A stretch of DNA of 64,000 bases from UBA2040 sp963977135 (GCA_963977135.1 CAXBNN010000016.1:1-64000); one strand, 5' to 3'. Counted from the stretch's first letter, positions 50,466 to 59,602 are shown. Notes: generated by a model not told the origin, from the letters alone. A program made the numbers and translations.

Positions 50466-51803
50466 ATGAAACGTTTTATACAGAATATTAAGAACATCTG
50501 GAAAGTAGAAGAGCTAAGAAAAAGAATCATCTTTACCTTAGCCCTTATACTTGTTTACAGAATTGGGTCGTTTATAATTTTACCAGGCGTAGATTACGCG
50601 GCACTGGAAAGAGCACAAGCTGCGGGAGATCAAAACGCCCTAGAAACGCTACTTTCCTTGTTCTCTGGTGGTGGATTTACCAATGCCTCAATAATGGCAT
50701 TAGGTATCATGCCATACATTAGTGCGTCGATCATTATGCAATTATTGGGTATGGCAGTTCCTGCTGTCCAAAAAATGCAGAATGAAGGCGAGTCTGGTAG
50801 AAAGCGAATCAATAACTATACACGTATCCTTACAATTGTTATTTGTGCATTACAAGCTCCAGGCTATCTTGGACTCTATGTGCAAAGCAAGGGAGCATTA
50901 CCAGTTGACGCTGGAACATTCTGGTGGGCACAAACCATCATTGTTTTAGTCGCAGGTGCTATGTTCGCAGTTTGGTTAGGTGAGCGTATTACAGATAATG
51001 GAATCGGAAATGGTATATCGTTATTGATTACCGTAGGAATCCTATCTCGTTTACCAGGAGCATTTACAGCTGAATTCGGTTTAGCTATGTCTTCAGGTAA
51101 CTTGATTAAAATTCTTTTGGAAATCGTAGCATTTATGCTAGTAGTATTAGTAACTGTCCTCATTGTGCAGGGCGTTCGAAAGGTTCCTTTGAACACAGCG
51201 AAGAAAGTCGTTGGTTCAAGAGAAGTGGACGATCAAGGTGCTCGTAACTACTTACCGATTAAAGTAAATGCAAGTGGTGTAATGCCAATCATCTTTGCTC
51301 AAGCAATTATGACAATTCCAGTAATGATGTTTGCCGGTGGGGAAGGTGGATTTATCCAACGAACTTTAGGTGATGTATATGGAGTTAGTTACAATGTCTT
51401 ATTGGCAGTTTTGATTATCGTCTTCACCTACTTCTATACAGCTATTATGATTAACCCACGGAAAATTGCCGATGATTTGAAAAAATCAGGTGGATTTATC
51501 CCAGGTGTTCGTCCAGGAGAAGAAACAGCGGATTACATTGATACATTAGTGTCAAGAATTACATTCCCAGGATCTTTGTTCCTTGCGATTATCGCAATCA
51601 TTCCTGCCATTGCAAAATTGGCTGGTGTAAATGATGCTTTCGCAATGTTCTTTGGAGGTACATCATTGTTGATTATGGTTGGTGTTGTTTTGGATACTTT
51701 ACAACAAATCGAGTCTTACTTGTTGAATAGACATATGGACGGTTTGATGGAAGGTTCTAAAATCAGAGGTAGAAGAACACAAGGTGAATTATCAGGATTT
51801 TAA
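50466..51803 (+). CDS. secY: Protein translocase channel subunit SecY, 445 aa
   Basis: SecY is the inner-membrane pore of the Sec translocon and the first step for all signal-peptide proteins of this window. Ten hydrophobic segments are present, with N-terminal LRKRIIFTLALILVYRIGSFI, the plug-adjacent P-G-V-D-Y, the loop G-E-R-I-T-D-N-G-I-G-N-G-I-S-L (family signature), N-P-R-K-I-A-D-D-L-K-K-S-G-G-F-I-P-G and L-L-N-R-H-M-D-G-L-M-E-G. Length matches E. coli (443). Confidence 0.98.
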   Translation: MKRFIQNIKNIWKVEELRKRIIFTLALILVYRIGSFIILPGVDYAALERAQAAGDQNALETLLSLFSGGGFTNASIMALGIMPYISASIIMQLLGMAVPAVQKMQNEGESGRKRINNYTRILTIVICALQAPGYLGLYVQSKGALPVDAGTFWWAQTIIVLVAGAMFAVWLGERITDNGIGNGISLLITVGILSRLPGAFTAEFGLAMSSGNLIKILLEIVAFMLVVLVTVLIVQGVRKVPLNTAKKVVGSREVDDQGARNYLPIKVNASGVMPIIFAQAIMTIPVMMFAGGEGGFIQRTLGDVYGVSYNVLLAVLIIVFTYFYTAIMINPRKIADDLKKSGGFIPGVRPGEETADYIDTLVSRITFPGSLFLAIIAIIPAIAKLAGVNDAFAMFFGGTSLLIMVGVVLDTLQQIESYLLNRHMDGLMEGSKIRGRRTQGELSGF

Positions 51804-51806
51804 AAA

Positions 51807-52025
51807 ATGGCAAAACAAGCATCAATAGAACAAGACGGAGTGATTATCGAGGCACTTTCAAACGCTATGTTTAGAGTAGAGTTGGAAAATGGTCACGTAA
51901 TTACAGCGCATATTTCAGGTAAAATGAGAATGTTTTACATTAAAATTTTACCTGGTGATAAAGTGAAAGTTGAGATGTCTCCTTACGATTTGTCGAAAGG
52001 GAGAATATCATTTAGATACAAATAG
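51807..52025 (+). CDS. infA: Translation initiation factor IF-1, 72 aa
   Basis: IF-1 is an S1-fold factor that blocks the A site during initiation. The pattern SIEQDGVIIEALSNAMFRVEL followed by G-H-V-I-T-A-H-I-S-G-K-M-R-M and the C-terminal L-S-K-G-R-I-S-F-R-Y-K is canonical. Length equals E. coli. It is 3 nt after secY. Confidence 0.97.
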   Translation: MAKQASIEQDGVIIEALSNAMFRVELENGHVITAHISGKMRMFYIKILPGDKVKVEMSPYDLSKGRISFRYK

Positions 52026-52048
52026 GTGAAAACCTAAAATGAAAGAAA

Positions 52049-52165
52049 ATGAAAGTTAGAGCTTCAGTAAAAAAGAGATCTGTAGATTGTAAGATCGTTA
52101 AGAGAAAAGGGCGGGTTTATGTTATAAACAAAAAGAACCCGAAGTTGAAACAAAGACAAGGGTAA
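52049..52165 (+). CDS. rpmJ: 50S ribosomal protein L36, zinc-free form, 38 aa
   Basis: The gene lies in its canonical place between infA and rpsM. The start MKVRASVKKR and the end K-Q-R-Q-G are family hallmarks. Of the C-C-C-H zinc ligands of ordinary L36 only the cysteine at 14 remains; positions 11, 27 and 32 are Ser, Asn and Leu. This is therefore the 'C-minus' type, encoded in the main operon rather than as a zinc-starvation duplicate. An earlier ATG at 52039 is out of frame. Confidence 0.95.
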   Translation: MKVRASVKKRSVDCKIVKRKGRVYVINKKNPKLKQRQG

Positions 52166-52176
52166 TTTAAAAAGAT

Positions 52177-52551
52177 ATGGCAAGAATCGCAGGTATAGAT
52201 TTACCAAAAAACAAGAGAGGTGTAATCGGATTGACGTACATCTATGGAATCGGTAGAAGTAACGCTAAGAAAATTCTTAGTGAAAGCAAAATCGACGAAA
52301 ACGTAAAAGTTCAAGATTGGGATGATGACCAGTTGTCATTAATCCGTAACGCGGTGAACGAAATTAAAGTAGAAGGTGCTTTGCGTTCTGAAGTACAAAC
52401 GAACATCAAACGTTTGATGGATATCGGTTGTAACAGAGGAATCAGACACCGTGCTGGTTTACCGTTGAGAGGTCAAAGAACGAAAAACAATTCTCGTACG
52501 AGAAAAGGAAGAAGAAAAACAGTTGCTAACAAGAAAAAAGTGACTAAATAA
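52177..52551 (+). CDS. rpsM: 30S ribosomal protein S13, 124 aa
   Basis: S13 forms head bridges to the large subunit. ARIAGIDLPKNKRGVIGLTYIYGIG and the C-terminal R-A-G-L-P-L-R-G-Q-R-T-K-N-N-S-R-T-R-K-G are typical (each shown here in part). Slightly longer than E. coli (118) because of a lysine-rich end. First gene of the alpha section. Confidence 0.97.
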   Translation: MARIAGIDLPKNKRGVIGLTYIYGIGRSNAKKILSESKIDENVKVQDWDDDQLSLIRNAVNEIKVEGALRSEVQTNIKRLMDIGCNRGIRHRAGLPLRGQRTKNNSRTRKGRRKTVANKKKVTK

Positions 52552-52560
52552 TAAGTAATA

Positions 52561-52947
52561 ATGGCAAAAGCGAATCAAAAAAAGAAGAAGAATGTCAAAG
52601 TAGAGGCGACTGGCGAAGCGCATATTCAAGCTACCTTCAACAACGTAATTATCTCTTTGACAAACAACGCTGGTCAAGTAATATCTTGGTCTAGCGCTGG
52701 TAAGAAAGGCTTCCGCGGTTCTAAAAAGAACACTCCATATGCTGCACAAGTTGCGGCTGAGGATTGCGCAAAAGAGGCACATGACTTCGGATTACGTCGA
52801 GTAAAAGTTTATGTCAAAGGACCAGGAGGAGGACGTGAGTCTGCTATCCGTTCTTTACACAATGCAGGAATCGAAGTAACTGAAATAATCGATGTTACTC
52901 CACTTCCGCACAACGGATGTCGTCCACCAAAGAAAAGAAGAGTATAA
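52561..52947 (+). CDS. rpsK: 30S ribosomal protein S11, 128 aa
   Basis: S11 lines the mRNA exit. GEAHIQATFNNVIISLT, S-S-A-G-K-K-G-F-R-G-S-K-K-N-T-P-Y-A-A-Q and the C-terminal T-P-L-P-H-N-G-C-R-P-P-K-K-R-R-V are conserved. A 78-nt gap follows before rpsD, longer than any other in the cluster. Confidence 0.97.
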   Translation: MAKANQKKKKNVKVEATGEAHIQATFNNVIISLTNNAGQVISWSSAGKKGFRGSKKNTPYAAQVAAEDCAKEAHDFGLRRVKVYVKGPGGGRESAIRSLHNAGIEVTEIIDVTPLPHNGCRPPKKRRV

Positions 52948-53025
52948 TTTTTATTTAATCAATAGGAGAGTTACGCGTGTCGAAGGAAAAGCCTTAATTC
53001 ACAAGCGCTCCAAAACAAAAACAAA

Positions 53026-53634
53026 ATGGCAAGATATATAGGTCCAAAATCAAAAATCGCACGTCGTTTCAAAGATCCAATCTTTGGCCCAGATAAAGCG
53101 TTAGACAAAAGAGCTTACGGTCCAGGACAACATGGTCCTAACAAGAGACGTGGCGGAAAACAATCAGAGTACTCTGTACAGTTGAATGAGAAACAAAAAG
53201 CGAAGTATACTTATGGTATCTTAGAGCGTCAGTTCTCAAACATGTTCGAGCATGCTTCACGAATGAAAGGTATTACAGGTGAAAACTTGTTGCAACTTTG
53301 TGAAACTCGTTTGGATAACACTGTATACCGTTTGGGTATTTCACCATCAAGAAGCGGTGCTCGTCAATTGGTTTCACACAAACACATTACTGTGAATGGT
53401 GAAATTTTGAACATACCTTCTTATCAAGTGAAAATCGGAGACGTTGTTGGAGTTCGTGAGAAATCAAAATCTTTAGAATCAATCAACGAATCTTTGAGTT
53501 CATCAAATAAAAAATACGACTGGTTAGATTGGAATTCTTCAGACATGTCTGGAAAATACTTAAGCTTACCAGCTAGAGAAATGATCCCTGAAACGATCAA
53601 GGAGCAGTTAATCGTCGAATTATATTCTAAATAA
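53026..53634 (+). CDS. rpsD: 30S ribosomal protein S4, 202 aa
   Basis: S4 is the assembly-initiator of the small-subunit body. The S4 RNA-binding domain LGISPSRSGARQLVSHKHI-T-V-N-G is clear, and the N-terminal P-K-S-K-I-A-R-R-F-K-D-P-I-F-G lacks the zinc cysteines of some S4 types. Length is usual (~205). The 78-nt leader before it might hold a control site; see the findings. Confidence 0.97.
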   Translation: MARYIGPKSKIARRFKDPIFGPDKALDKRAYGPGQHGPNKRRGGKQSEYSVQLNEKQKAKYTYGILERQFSNMFEHASRMKGITGENLLQLCETRLDNTVYRLGISPSRSGARQLVSHKHITVNGEILNIPSYQVKIGDVVGVREKSKSLESINESLSSSNKKYDWLDWNSSDMSGKYLSLPAREMIPETIKEQLIVELYSK

Positions 53635-53651
53635 TTAAACCAAGCATTAAC

Positions 53652-54644
53652 ATGGCAATTTTAGATTTCCAAAAACCTGACAAGGTAATTATGATTCAGT
53701 CCGATGAGCATCACGGACAATTTGAATTTCGTCCATTGGAGCCGGGCTATGGTATCACCGTAGGTAATGCCTTGCGTCGTATTTTGCTTTCTTCTTTAGA
53801 AGGTTTCGCGATTGCTTCAGTTCGTATTGAAGGAGCAGATCATGAGTTTACAACGATCAAAGGTGTAGTAGAAGATGTTACTGAAATCGTATTGAACTTA
53901 AAGCAAGTACGTTTCAAACAACAAATTGAGGGTACTGATTCAGAAACTGTAATGGTGTCTATTTCAGGTCAAGATAAATTGACAGCTGGTGATTTGGGTA
54001 AATTTACATCTGCTTTCCAAGTTTTGAATCCTGATATGGTGATTTGTAACATGGAGTCTTCTGTAAAACTTGAAATGGAATTAACGATCATCAAAGGTCG
54101 TGGATATGTTCCAGCTGAAGAAAATAAAACAGGAAACCCTGCATTCGGTACTATCTTTATCGATTCAATCTTTACACCAATTAAAAATGTAAAGTTTGCA
54201 ATTGAAAACTTCCGTGTAGAACAAAAAACTGATTACGAAAAATTGGTTTTAGAAATTCAAACGGACGGTTCAATTCATCCGAAAGAAGCATTGAAAGAAG
54301 CAGCGAAAATTTTGATTCATCACTTTATGTTATTCTCTGATGAGCGTATCACATTGGATAGCGAAGTGAAAGCAGAAACAGAAGAATTCGATGAGACTTC
54401 ATTGCACATGCGTCAATTGTTGAAAACGAAATTAGTGGACATGGATTTATCCGTTCGTGCATTGAATTGTTTGAAAGCAGCAGACGTAGAAACATTGGGT
54501 GACTTGGTATCCTACAACAAAAACGATTTATTGAAATTTAGAAACTTTGGTAAAAAATCTTTAACTGAGTTGGAAGACTTAGTGGATAACAAAGGTTTGA
54601 ATTTCGGTATGAACGTTGCCAAGTACAAATTGGATAGAGATTAA
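53652..54644 (+). CDS. rpoA: RNA polymerase alpha subunit, 330 aa
   Basis: RpoA dimerises to seed polymerase assembly. The N-terminal domain has F-E-F-R-P-L-E-P-G-Y-G-I-T-V-G-N-A-L-R-R-I-L-L-S-S and the C-terminal domain has the helix-hairpin-helix D-L-S-V-R-A-L-N-C-L-K-A-A-D-V-E-T-L-G-D-L-V and F-R-N-F-G-K-K-S-L-T-E-L, with an ordinary length. Gap to rplQ is 22 nt. Confidence 0.98.
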   Translation: MAILDFQKPDKVIMIQSDEHHGQFEFRPLEPGYGITVGNALRRILLSSLEGFAIASVRIEGADHEFTTIKGVVEDVTEIVLNLKQVRFKQQIEGTDSETVMVSISGQDKLTAGDLGKFTSAFQVLNPDMVICNMESSVKLEMELTIIKGRGYVPAEENKTGNPAFGTIFIDSIFTPIKNVKFAIENFRVEQKTDYEKLVLEIQTDGSIHPKEALKEAAKILIHHFMLFSDERITLDSEVKAETEEFDETSLHMRQLLKTKLVDMDLSVRALNCLKAADVETLGDLVSYNKNDLLKFRNFGKKSLTELEDLVDNKGLNFGMNVAKYKLDRD

Positions 54645-54666
54645 GAACAGCATTTAATATATTGAA

Positions 54667-55449
54667 ATGAGACACGGAAAAAAACATAATCATTTAGGTA
54701 GACAAACAGCGCACAGAAAAGCGATGCTATCTAATATGGCTACATCTCTTTTGATGCACAAGCGTATCAACACAACTGTTGAGAAAGCTAAAGCATTGAG
54801 AGTATACGTAGAGCCAATCTTGACAAAATCAAAAACGGATTCTACTCACTCACGAAGAGAAGTATTTAAGCACTTACAAAATAAAGACATCGTTACAGAA
54901 TTGTTCCGCGATATCGCACCTAAAATTGCAGATCGTCCAGGAGGATACACACGTATCATTCGTTTAGGAAACAGATTGGGTGATAACGCAGAAATGTGTA
55001 TGATCGAATTAGTAGATTTCAATGAATTGTACAGCAACGATGGCGCTAAGAAAACAACTCGTCGTTCAAGAAGAGGTGGTTCTGGTGCTAAGAAAACTGA
55101 AGATACAGCAACTACGGAAGAAACTGTAGAAGAAGTTGAAACAGCAACGGAAGTAAAAGCTGAAGAAGCGGTAGCTGAAGAAGTTGTAGCTGAAGAAGCT
55201 AAAGCTGATGACTTGACAAAAGTTGAAGGAATTGGTCCTAAAATTGCTGAAACTTTAGCAGCAGCAGGAATTTCAACTTTTGCAGAATTGGCAGCATCAA
55301 CTCCAGAGAAAATTGCAGAAATCATCACTGATGTTAAAGGTGGACACACACCTGAATCATGGCCAGCACAAGCCAAAATGGCTGCTGAAGGTCAATGGGA
55401 TGAATTGAAGAAATGGCAAGATGAAATGGACGGCGGGAAACCAGCTTAA
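54667..55449 (+). CDS. rplQ: 50S ribosomal protein L17 fused to a C-terminal helix-hairpin-helix extension, 260 aa
   Basis: Residues 1-122 are ordinary L17 (HGKKHNHLGRQTAHRKAML, then I-I-R-L-G-N-R-L-G-D-N-A-E-M), at the tunnel-exit surface. The rest is new: a basic patch (128-144), an acidic Glu/Ala/Val/Thr linker (145-180), a helix-hairpin-helix at 181-222 (LTKVEGIGPKIAETLAAAGI) and a helical end with E-S-W-P-A-Q-A-K-M-A-A-E-G-Q-W-D-E-L-K. E. coli L17 has 127 residues. The same module is known to me as a C-terminal fusion on Bacteroidota L21, which suggests a shared ribosome-associated role, but its function is unknown. It is the last gene before a strong terminator. Confidence 0.95.
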   Translation: MRHGKKHNHLGRQTAHRKAMLSNMATSLLMHKRINTTVEKAKALRVYVEPILTKSKTDSTHSRREVFKHLQNKDIVTELFRDIAPKIADRPGGYTRIIRLGNRLGDNAEMCMIELVDFNELYSNDGAKKTTRRSRRGGSGAKKTEDTATTEETVEEVETATEVKAEEAVAEEVVAEEAKADDLTKVEGIGPKIAETLAAAGISTFAELAASTPEKIAEIITDVKGGHTPESWPAQAKMAAEGQWDELKKWQDEMDGGKPA

Positions 55450-55467
55450 GTTTCTATAAATAGATTT

Positions 55468-55499
55468 AAAAAAGGCATTCTGAAAGGGATGCCTTTTTT
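55468..55499 (+). terminator. Terminator of the ribosomal supercluster
   Basis: A 7-bp core stem (GGCATTC with GGATGCC, one G-U) flanked by A6/T6 arms closes the loop TGAAAG and ends in a T tract, 18 nt after the rplQ stop. Confidence 0.85.
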
Positions 55500-55696
55500 G
55501 TTTGATTAAAACTTTGGAATCGTATTCTTGGTCATTATGTTCTGAAATGAATTTGTCATTATTATAAAGGATGTAAGTAAAAATGTTAAACGCGCTATTT
55601 TCTGAATGAAATAGAGAGCTTGTGTTAAGCTAACTTATTGAAATAATACACATTGAAATACATAGTCCCGCATTGATATAAAGCGTCTGTTAAACA

Positions 55697-55731
55697 TAAA
55701 AAAAGCACCTTGAATAATTTCAAGGTGCTTT
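55697..55731 (-). terminator. Terminator of the subtilase gene
   Basis: A perfect 12-bp stem (AAAGCACCTTGA with TCAAGGTGCTTT) has its long T tract on the minus strand, 20 nt after the subtilase stop codon. Confidence 0.9.
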
Positions 55732-55751
55732 ACTATATAAATGATGTAATC

Positions 55752-58700
55752 TTAATTCTTAACGATACGTTTTGTTGATACTTTACCGTCCAAGTTTACA
55801 GTGATGAGATAAATTCCTCTTTCGAAATTGGCTAAATCAATTGTGAAACCATTTCCAGATTTAAGGTCAGCGCTAATCACTTTAAGGCTTTGTCCTAATT
55901 GATTCGTTAAAGTAATAGTTGCATTATCGCTTAATTCATTCGTGATATTAATATTAACCAATCCCGTTGACGGATTAGGATACAAATTGAAATCAACATT
56001 GCCTTGCTCATCTATACCTACATTTGATGTGACGTTAATATTGTCAATAAAAGTTCCGTTACCATAACCATTCTCAGATATAAATCTAAAGATTAACTTG
56101 TTCGGTAGGTATGCAGATAAATCAACTGATTCATTTCTCCAATGTGAAGCAGTTCCAGGAGACCAATTATTAGATTGGTTACCTACTGTGGCTAAAGTAG
56201 TGCCAGATTTCTGATAAATACTTTGATAGGTTGCTCCACAATCTGCTGATACTTCAACTCGAAGTCCATCACCTAGTGTTGCACTATATTGAGCCTTAGC
56301 AACGTCAAAAGTCAATGTGCCAACTGAACCATTCGTCATATCGAAAATTTCGGTCTGTAAAACGTCTTCTTCACCAGTGGTGGTATAAGAATAATGATTA
56401 ACTGTCATTGCATTGGTACTTGTACCCGAAACTCCTATAACATTGTCTAACTCCCAGGTCAGACCTGAGTCAGGATTTAATATAGACCATAAGGTAGGAA
56501 CTCCAGAAGGATCGAATGTTTCAACAAATGGGATTGCAGTAGCTGATGCCTGATTAAAAAAGGATAAAACTTGCTGATTATTATTAGCGATTTGATCGCC
56601 TGCTAAAGTAACTAAGCAAGTTAAGGTTGAAGCACCATTCGTAAACCCAACTACAGGTGTTGTGAAAGTATAAGTTGCTTGTTGTCCTGATGTTATTGTT
56701 CCGGTGAAGGTTTCAACAACTGGCGTATTTGAATTCACTTGATACGAAACAGGGAAATTTGACTGGCTATTCAAACCAGTGTTGTTAATTGTAACAGAAA
56801 TTAAAGCATTGGTTCCTCCATTACATGCTGCCGAAAAGTCACCAATAGGATTGTTAATTGATGCCATAGCTAAATCATTTGGCAAAGAACAATTTAATAA
56901 TCCACCCGGATAAAAACTAGCGATTGAACGTCTGCTTTCCCAGTTTAGTGTTGTATTTCTAGCAACAACAGCATACCAAATAGGTGCTAGAGGATTTGAA
57001 ATTGGAATTGTAACACTAAGTGTTGGGCTGGTTCCAGCTACCTCCATATATTTTACTCCTAATACATACAAGTCATAAACACTTGCGTTCATTACTGCAT
57101 TCCAAGTAAATGTTGCACTGTCAGGGCACATTTTTGTAAGTTGTTGACCAGTTACTAATGGAGCAATTGAAAACACACCATCACTAACGTCAATATTAGA
57201 GCCATTCGTTACTCTAAATTTCGCACTTCCTGTAACCGTGTTTGGTATTGTCCAAGCATAATTAGTAACAGTACTGCCAACAGTTGCGATATTATTCCAC
57301 GTTGAACCGTTGTTAGTAGAATACTCCAGAGTAAATGTTCCTGTTGTATTTACAGCATCCCAGTGTAAAGACTCTGTTTCGCCAGGAACAAAACTCTCAC
57401 CCATATTTGGATAGGTAACTGTAACATTTTCTTCAATGATTTCATAAACAATGAAATACTCTTGTGGACCAAACGGCACATTAAAGCCTGATATGTTTAT
57501 AACGTATGTTCCAGCAGCAGGGTTGTTAACTAGAACTTGTTCCATGTTATTTAAATGATCTGCACCGTTAGTCGCGGGTAAATTTAATGTCGTTGGGTTT
57601 GGCGTTGGATCGAGAATCCACGGAAGTAGAGTAGCACTTGCAGGATTTGTAACGGTCAAATCTAAATCATTAATAAGACAAGTAGTGGCGCCTGGAGAAG
57701 CAGCAGGGTCACTCCAATAGACCATGAATCGAACTTGTTTTGTTCCAGCTGGAACCGTGATATTGTGAGAGTTAGAAATTCCTTGAGAAACAGTTGAACT
57801 CAAATAACGATTGTCTTCGATAAGTTTAGCTGCTCTAAGTCCATTTACAATACCCCAACCAAATTTATAGTCAGGTCCAACATTTCCGTAATCATTTGCT
57901 GTATTTAAAAGTGTTGCTTTGATTAATGCTGATTGCGGTAAAGCGCCAGCATTTGCATTTCCATATGCTTCATATAGTTGCGCAGAGACTCCTGCGATAC
58001 CAGGAGAGGCACCTGAAGTTCCACCAAAAGACATATAGGTATTGTCTTCGTCCGTAGAATTTTGATTCTGTCCGTTTGCAGCAATGTCTGGCTTAATTCT
58101 TCCATCGTATGCAGGCCCTCTGCTGCTAGAGTTTACTAATGAACCGTCGAAAAAAACGTTTGCGGTTGCAATTACATTTTTTCCTTGTTTGTGTCCACCT
58201 GTTATATTTCCCCAAGTTGATCCAGCTCCATAGCTATTTGTACAATTTGAAGCACCATTATTACCTGCTGAAAAAACATGAAGTAAAGTTGGAATTGTTT
58301 TTGTTTGTTGATCTACAGTCTGCGTTCTTGTCGTATAACCACTGTTGCAACCATCACTGTAGGATGAATTCGTGATCTGAACATCACCGGAATTGATTAA
58401 TGTTGTTGTAGTTCCATCAAGAAAATTAGAAGCATAATTTGATACATACACGTCTGATCCAGCTGCCATTCCTCTCATCAATGGGTCTAAATTACCTGCA
58501 CCAGCTAAAATTCCAGCAACGCCATCACCATGCGTAGGTCCTGAATTACTAGCGCCAGAATTATCAAGTCTCCCTTGGAAATCAATATGTGGGCCGACGA
58601 TACCATCATCTCTTACAAGTACACCAATTCCATCTCCAGTATAATTTCTGCCTGCGCTAGTTTGGGTGTCTAGATTGTTCGATCTGTGTAGGTTTCGGCC

Positions 58701-59327
58701 ACGGTTGTCTTCTTTCTCTCCTGGAGCAGGAATTTGCTCTACCCATTGCAGATATTCTAGCTCAAGAAGGTTTTGAATTTCTGACTGAAGAACAGAAACG
58801 GTTGCGATGTTTGCACCTTTATTTTTTTCAACTATTTGAATGTTTTTTGATTCAAGGTTAGAAACTATTGACTCTAATGATACATTATCATATACCATAA
58901 GGTCTAATAAGACTCTATTACCATCCACTGCCCAATTATCCATATCGCCATTTAACAAAGTAGCGGTAGTTTTAACTTCTTTTGGAACTGAAATCATTCC
59001 TCTGACTCCGTTTTCACCCAATATATTTTTTGAAATCGAGTTTGGCACGAAAGCCAAGTATGTACTGTTAGAAATATATTCTAAGAATTTTACGCCATGA
59101 GTATTTAATTCATCTTGCACGGTTTGAATAGGAGTGCTATAAAATTGCATCCATAAGTAGAAACCTCCATTATAGCTTTCACTTCCATTCCAATCGAATG
59201 AATTTGCATTTTCTTGAATTTCAATTTTTTGATTTTGAAAAGATATTGAGTAATCCTTTTGAGAAAAGCCTACAGAGGCCACTAATAAGAACGAAAAGAG
59301 TAATAGATTCTTTTTTATTTGTTTCAT
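55752..59327 (-). CDS. Secreted S8 subtilisin-family protease with T9SS sorting domain, 1191 aa
   Basis: A signal peptide (KKNLLLFSFLLVASVGFS-Q) precedes a ~190-residue propeptide-like region. The S8 domain has the triad D240 (VLVRDDGI), H266 (PTHGDGVAG) and S438 (FGGTSGASPG), with the oxyanion asparagine near 356 (FSAGNNG). A jelly-roll P-like domain follows (~540-650), then a Fn3-like region (Y-P-N-M-G-E-S-F-V-P-G-E and W-T-I-P-N-T-V-T-G), an Ig-like segment and a choice-of-anchor-like region. The last ~75 residues are a type A sorting domain (F-N-L-Y-P-N-P-S-T-G). It would be exported by Sec and T9SS to the surface or medium. It is alone between the ribosomal cluster and carA. Confidence 0.88.
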   Translation of the reverse strand: MKQIKKNLLLFSFLLVASVGFSQKDYSISFQNQKIEIQENANSFDWNGSESYNGGFYLWMQFYSTPIQTVQDELNTHGVKFLEYISNSTYLAFVPNSISKNILGENGVRGMISVPKEVKTTATLLNGDMDNWAVDGNRVLLDLMVYDNVSLESIVSNLESKNIQIVEKNKGANIATVSVLQSEIQNLLELEYLQWVEQIPAPGEKEDNRGRNLHRSNNLDTQTSAGRNYTGDGIGVLVRDDGIVGPHIDFQGRLDNSGASNSGPTHGDGVAGILAGAGNLDPLMRGMAAGSDVYVSNYASNFLDGTTTTLINSGDVQITNSSYSDGCNSGYTTRTQTVDQQTKTIPTLLHVFSAGNNGASNCTNSYGAGSTWGNITGGHKQGKNVIATANVFFDGSLVNSSSRGPAYDGRIKPDIAANGQNQNSTDEDNTYMSFGGTSGASPGIAGVSAQLYEAYGNANAGALPQSALIKATLLNTANDYGNVGPDYKFGWGIVNGLRAAKLIEDNRYLSSTVSQGISNSHNITVPAGTKQVRFMVYWSDPAASPGATTCLINDLDLTVTNPASATLLPWILDPTPNPTTLNLPATNGADHLNNMEQVLVNNPAAGTYVINISGFNVPFGPQEYFIVYEIIEENVTVTYPNMGESFVPGETESLHWDAVNTTGTFTLEYSTNNGSTWNNIATVGSTVTNYAWTIPNTVTGSAKFRVTNGSNIDVSDGVFSIAPLVTGQQLTKMCPDSATFTWNAVMNASVYDLYVLGVKYMEVAGTSPTLSVTIPISNPLAPIWYAVVARNTTLNWESRRSIASFYPGGLLNCSLPNDLAMASINNPIGDFSAACNGGTNALISVTINNTGLNSQSNFPVSYQVNSNTPVVETFTGTITSGQQATYTFTTPVVGFTNGASTLTCLVTLAGDQIANNNQQVLSFFNQASATAIPFVETFDPSGVPTLWSILNPDSGLTWELDNVIGVSGTSTNAMTVNHYSYTTTGEEDVLQTEIFDMTNGSVGTLTFDVAKAQYSATLGDGLRVEVSADCGATYQSIYQKSGTTLATVGNQSNNWSPGTASHWRNESVDLSAYLPNKLIFRFISENGYGNGTFIDNINVTSNVGIDEQGNVDFNLYPNPSTGLVNINITNELSDNATITLTNQLGQSLKVISADLKSGNGFTIDLANFERGIYLITVNLDGKVSTKRIVKN

Positions 59328-59554
59328 AGTGTAAATTTTAATTTAATAGGAAATATTTTATTCGTTTTGTGAAAGTAAGAAAAATAAAGTTCGAAAAAAA
59401 AATAAGTGCCCATACCGCTATTTGATTTTCGTCTATAAAGTCTTTATTCTTGGAATTATAACAAAGAGAGCATGGCTCAGTAAAATTTAACAGGCATAAT
59501 AGACAAATTGTTCAAAACCTTTAGAAAAGTTATAAAAGGAAAGCGCTTATAATA

Positions 59555-59585
59555 TTGGTTTAACAAAAGTAGATTTGTAATTTTG
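59555..59585 (+). promoter_or_regulatory. carA-eno promoter, TTG-N20-TAATTTTG
   Basis: TTG at 59555-59557 and an exact TAnnTTTG box at 59578-59585 are 20 nt apart; carA starts 17 nt later. The 275-bp gap to the divergent subtilase gene holds no other recognised feature. Confidence 0.75.
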
Positions 59586-59602
59586 ACCAAAATTTTAGAC
59601 AA

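Larger units (their letters stand above)
55450..55751. other. Intergenic gap between rplQ and the subtilase gene
   Basis: Apart from the two terminators at 55468-55499 and 55697-55731, these 302 bases hold no ORF or motif I can support. They are AT-rich. Confidence 0.6.

Noticed and set aside
54846..55376. 176-residue minus-strand ORF over rplQ
   Set aside because: Ser/Ala/Val-rich shadow of the acidic Glu/Ala repeat in the L17 linker; rplQ is certain on the other strand.
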